DNA of 7,700 nucleotides, from positions 1 through 7,700 of the forward strand of contig CALBZH010000417.1 in NCBI GenBank assembly GCA_937889795.1, read 5' to 3'. The translations under genes were made by a program, and so were the position numbers. The stretch is from an uncultured Syntrophobacteraceae bacterium. GTDB taxonomy: Bacteria; Desulfobacterota; Syntrophobacteria; Syntrophobacterales; Syntrophobacteraceae. The notes under the pieces were generated by a model. The model did not search any database. It had not been told where the DNA came from and saw only the letters and a list, made by a program, of their open reading frames with translations. Positions 6,626 to 7,700 of the stretch are shown piece after piece. Position 1 is the first letter of the stretch. The number at the start of each line of letters is the position of its first letter.

Positions 6626-7654
6626 TCAAGGGTTGAGGGCAGGCGGCTGAAATTCCTGGAGATCGCCGTAGCGCTTGGGAACCGCGATCTTCCTTCCCTT
6701 CAAGAGGTGCCTCGCGAGCTGAATGCGATCGAAATCGCCCTTGTCGAAGAGGCTCCTCGTATGAGGCATCTCCGTGATGTCCACGGCCCCGTCGGCAGCC
6801 CCCAGCCATCGATGTCCCCCTTGAAAGCGACCGTGCACGACCGCCTCGAGAGCTTGAAACACCGCCACATCCATGCGCTTGAGCGCGCTCGTCAGAATTC
6901 GGCCGGGTAGGGCGTCATCCTGGTCCAGGTCCTCGGCGATCAAATAGACACCGGTTGCCCCCTTCACCGCCTCCAGCACCCCAATCCCCGTGTTCCCCGC
7001 CGCACGGAAAATGACGTCCACTCCTTGGTCGATGGCTGCCTGGGCAAGAGCCTTCCCCTTCACAGGATCGTTGAAGGAGCCCGCATAAGCGACCACGATG
7101 TCAAGAGCCTTCTCCCGGTACTGCTGGGCCGTCTTCACTCCAGCCTTGAAGCCAGTGACGTAGGCCTCAACCGGGGGGATGTCCATTCCGGCCACAACCC
7201 CGATCCTAAAGGCCTTGGTGAAAAGTCCGGCAACCAATCCCGCGAGAAATCCGCCCTCCTCCGACTTGAAATCAAAGGAGGCTGTGTTGGCGCTCGGGAT
7301 ATCACCCTCGACGTGGACAAAGGGCTTGTCTGGGATCAGCGGAGCCACCTCGCGAACCGCATCCTCGAAAAGGTATCCCAAGGTGACCGTGACATCCGCG
7401 TGCTTGGCGGTCAGCATGAGATTGGCAACGTAGTCCGCTTGCTCCCGAGACTGCAGGAACTGCGTATCCAGCCCGAAAGCTTCCTTGGCCCGCTCCACAC
7501 CCTGCCAGCACACGTCGTTGAAGCCTTTGTCACCCAATCCGGCAGCATCGGTCAAGACCACGACCTTAAGAGGCTTGGCCGCGATCGTGCTGGCCCCGAG
7601 CCATGCGCCGACCAGGCAGCAACCAGCCGCGATGAGCGTCACCGCAGCGCATTT
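6626..7654 (-). CDS. BMP/PnrA-family substrate-binding protein, 5' end missing
   Basis: This is the periplasmic or membrane-anchored receptor of the importer. Natural sequence encodes 342 residues, entering in mid-gene at 7654; residue numbers here count from the GTG at 7642, an internal codon that should not be taken as the start. A hydrophobic export signal (about 1-22) contains AAGCC, which could be a lipobox, and ends in TIAA before KPLKV, which could be a signal peptidase I site. The mature protein has VVVLTDAAGLGDKGFND (27-43), the opening motif of the family; FDFKSEEGGFLAGLVAGLF (123-141); GVDVIFRAAGNTG (207-219); AEDLDQ (236-241), where PnrA proteins have the ribose-contacting Asp; and TSALKR (251-256), with a conserved Lys. 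It is the first gene of the operon, 65 bases ahead of the ATPase. Purine nucleosides are the likeliest ligand; riboflavin, as in RfuA, is an alternative. Promoter and any riboswitch lie beyond the contig end. Confidence 0.94.
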   Translation of the reverse strand, partial: KCAAVTLIAAGCCLVGAWLGASTIAAKPLKVVVLTDAAGLGDKGFNDVCWQGVERAKEAFGLDTQFLQSREQADYVANLMLTAKHADVTVTLGYLFEDAVREVAPLIPDKPFVHVEGDIPSANTASFDFKSEEGGFLAGLVAGLFTKAFRIGVVAGMDIPPVEAYVTGFKAGVKTAQQYREKALDIVVAYAGSFNDPVKGKALAQAAIDQGVDVIFRAAGNTGIGVLEAVKGATGVYLIAEDLDQDDALPGRILTSALKRMDVAVFQALEAVVHGRFQGGHRWLGAADGAVDITEMPHTRSLFDKGDFDRIQLARHLLKGRKIAVPKRYGDLQEFQPPALNP

Positions 7655-7700
7655 AGATCGGAAGAGCGTCGTGTAGGGAAAGAGTGTAGATCTCGGTGGT
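7655..7700. other. Illumina P5/universal adapter left on the contig end
   Basis: From AGATCGGAAGAGCGTCGTGT onward, all 46 bases match the reverse complement of the Illumina TruSeq universal (P5) adapter as I know it, ending in GATCTCGGTGGT. On the minus strand it reads as the adapter ending in CTCTTCCGATCT directly joined to the binding-protein gene. This is library-construction sequence, not genomic DNA, and it also shows that the natural contig ends at about 7654. Confidence 0.98.

Noticed and set aside
6561..6809. N-terminal extension of the ATPase frame into the binding-protein gene
   Set aside because: The added residues are Arg/Pro/Ser-rich and unlike the family, and overlap the well-supported C-terminus of the binding protein. 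The GTG at 6560 gives the normal domain start.
1..7700. CRISPR arrays, tRNA or rRNA genes, insertion sequences, phage or retron elements
   Set aside because: I looked for spaced repeats, cloverleaf-like segments, terminal inverted repeats and transposase or reverse-transcriptase motifs and saw none.

Overview
The window looks like the end of a contig from a GC-rich bacterium, most likely assembled from Illumina short reads. The genes are compact and carry clear Shine-Dalgarno sequences, and the envelope proteins include a periplasmic adaptor of the EmrA/HlyD type, which suggests a Gram-negative cell plan. I cannot place it in a phylum with confidence. The last 46 bases (7655-7700) are not biological: they match the Illumina P5/universal adapter, so the natural sequence ends at about base 7654.

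Layout. On the left, a small plus-strand gene (79-519) encodes a soluble protein resembling the DUF5661 type. A strong hairpin terminator (543-580) follows it and sits between two convergent genes. Everything to the right is on the minus strand. Reading leftward from the right end, there is a four-gene ABC importer operon: a BMP/PnrA-type substrate-binding protein (6626-7654, 5' end lost at the contig end), a double ATPase (4875-6560), and two LivH/M-type permeases (3764-4843 and 2835-3767) that overlap by ATGA. This gene set and order are those of the purine-nucleoside importers NupNOPQ/PnrABCDE; the related Rfu riboflavin importers have the same design. A 196-base gap with a weak candidate promoter separates the operon from an EmrA-like membrane fusion protein (1346-2638) that has no inner-membrane partner gene here. 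Last comes a small secreted beta-rich protein (680-1120).

How the genes work together. The binding protein should deliver a nucleoside-like ligand to a channel made of the two permeases, powered by the double ATPase. The ATPase shows the usual asymmetry of one intact and one degenerate ATP site, plus an unusually long linker. The adaptor would connect an inner-membrane drug pump to an outer-membrane channel, but the pump must be encoded elsewhere.

I found no RNA gene, CRISPR array, insertion sequence or clearly novel system. The most consequential observation is the adapter: it keeps the binding-protein frame open and would add a false N-terminus to the predicted protein. No gene-free stretch exceeds 300 bases.
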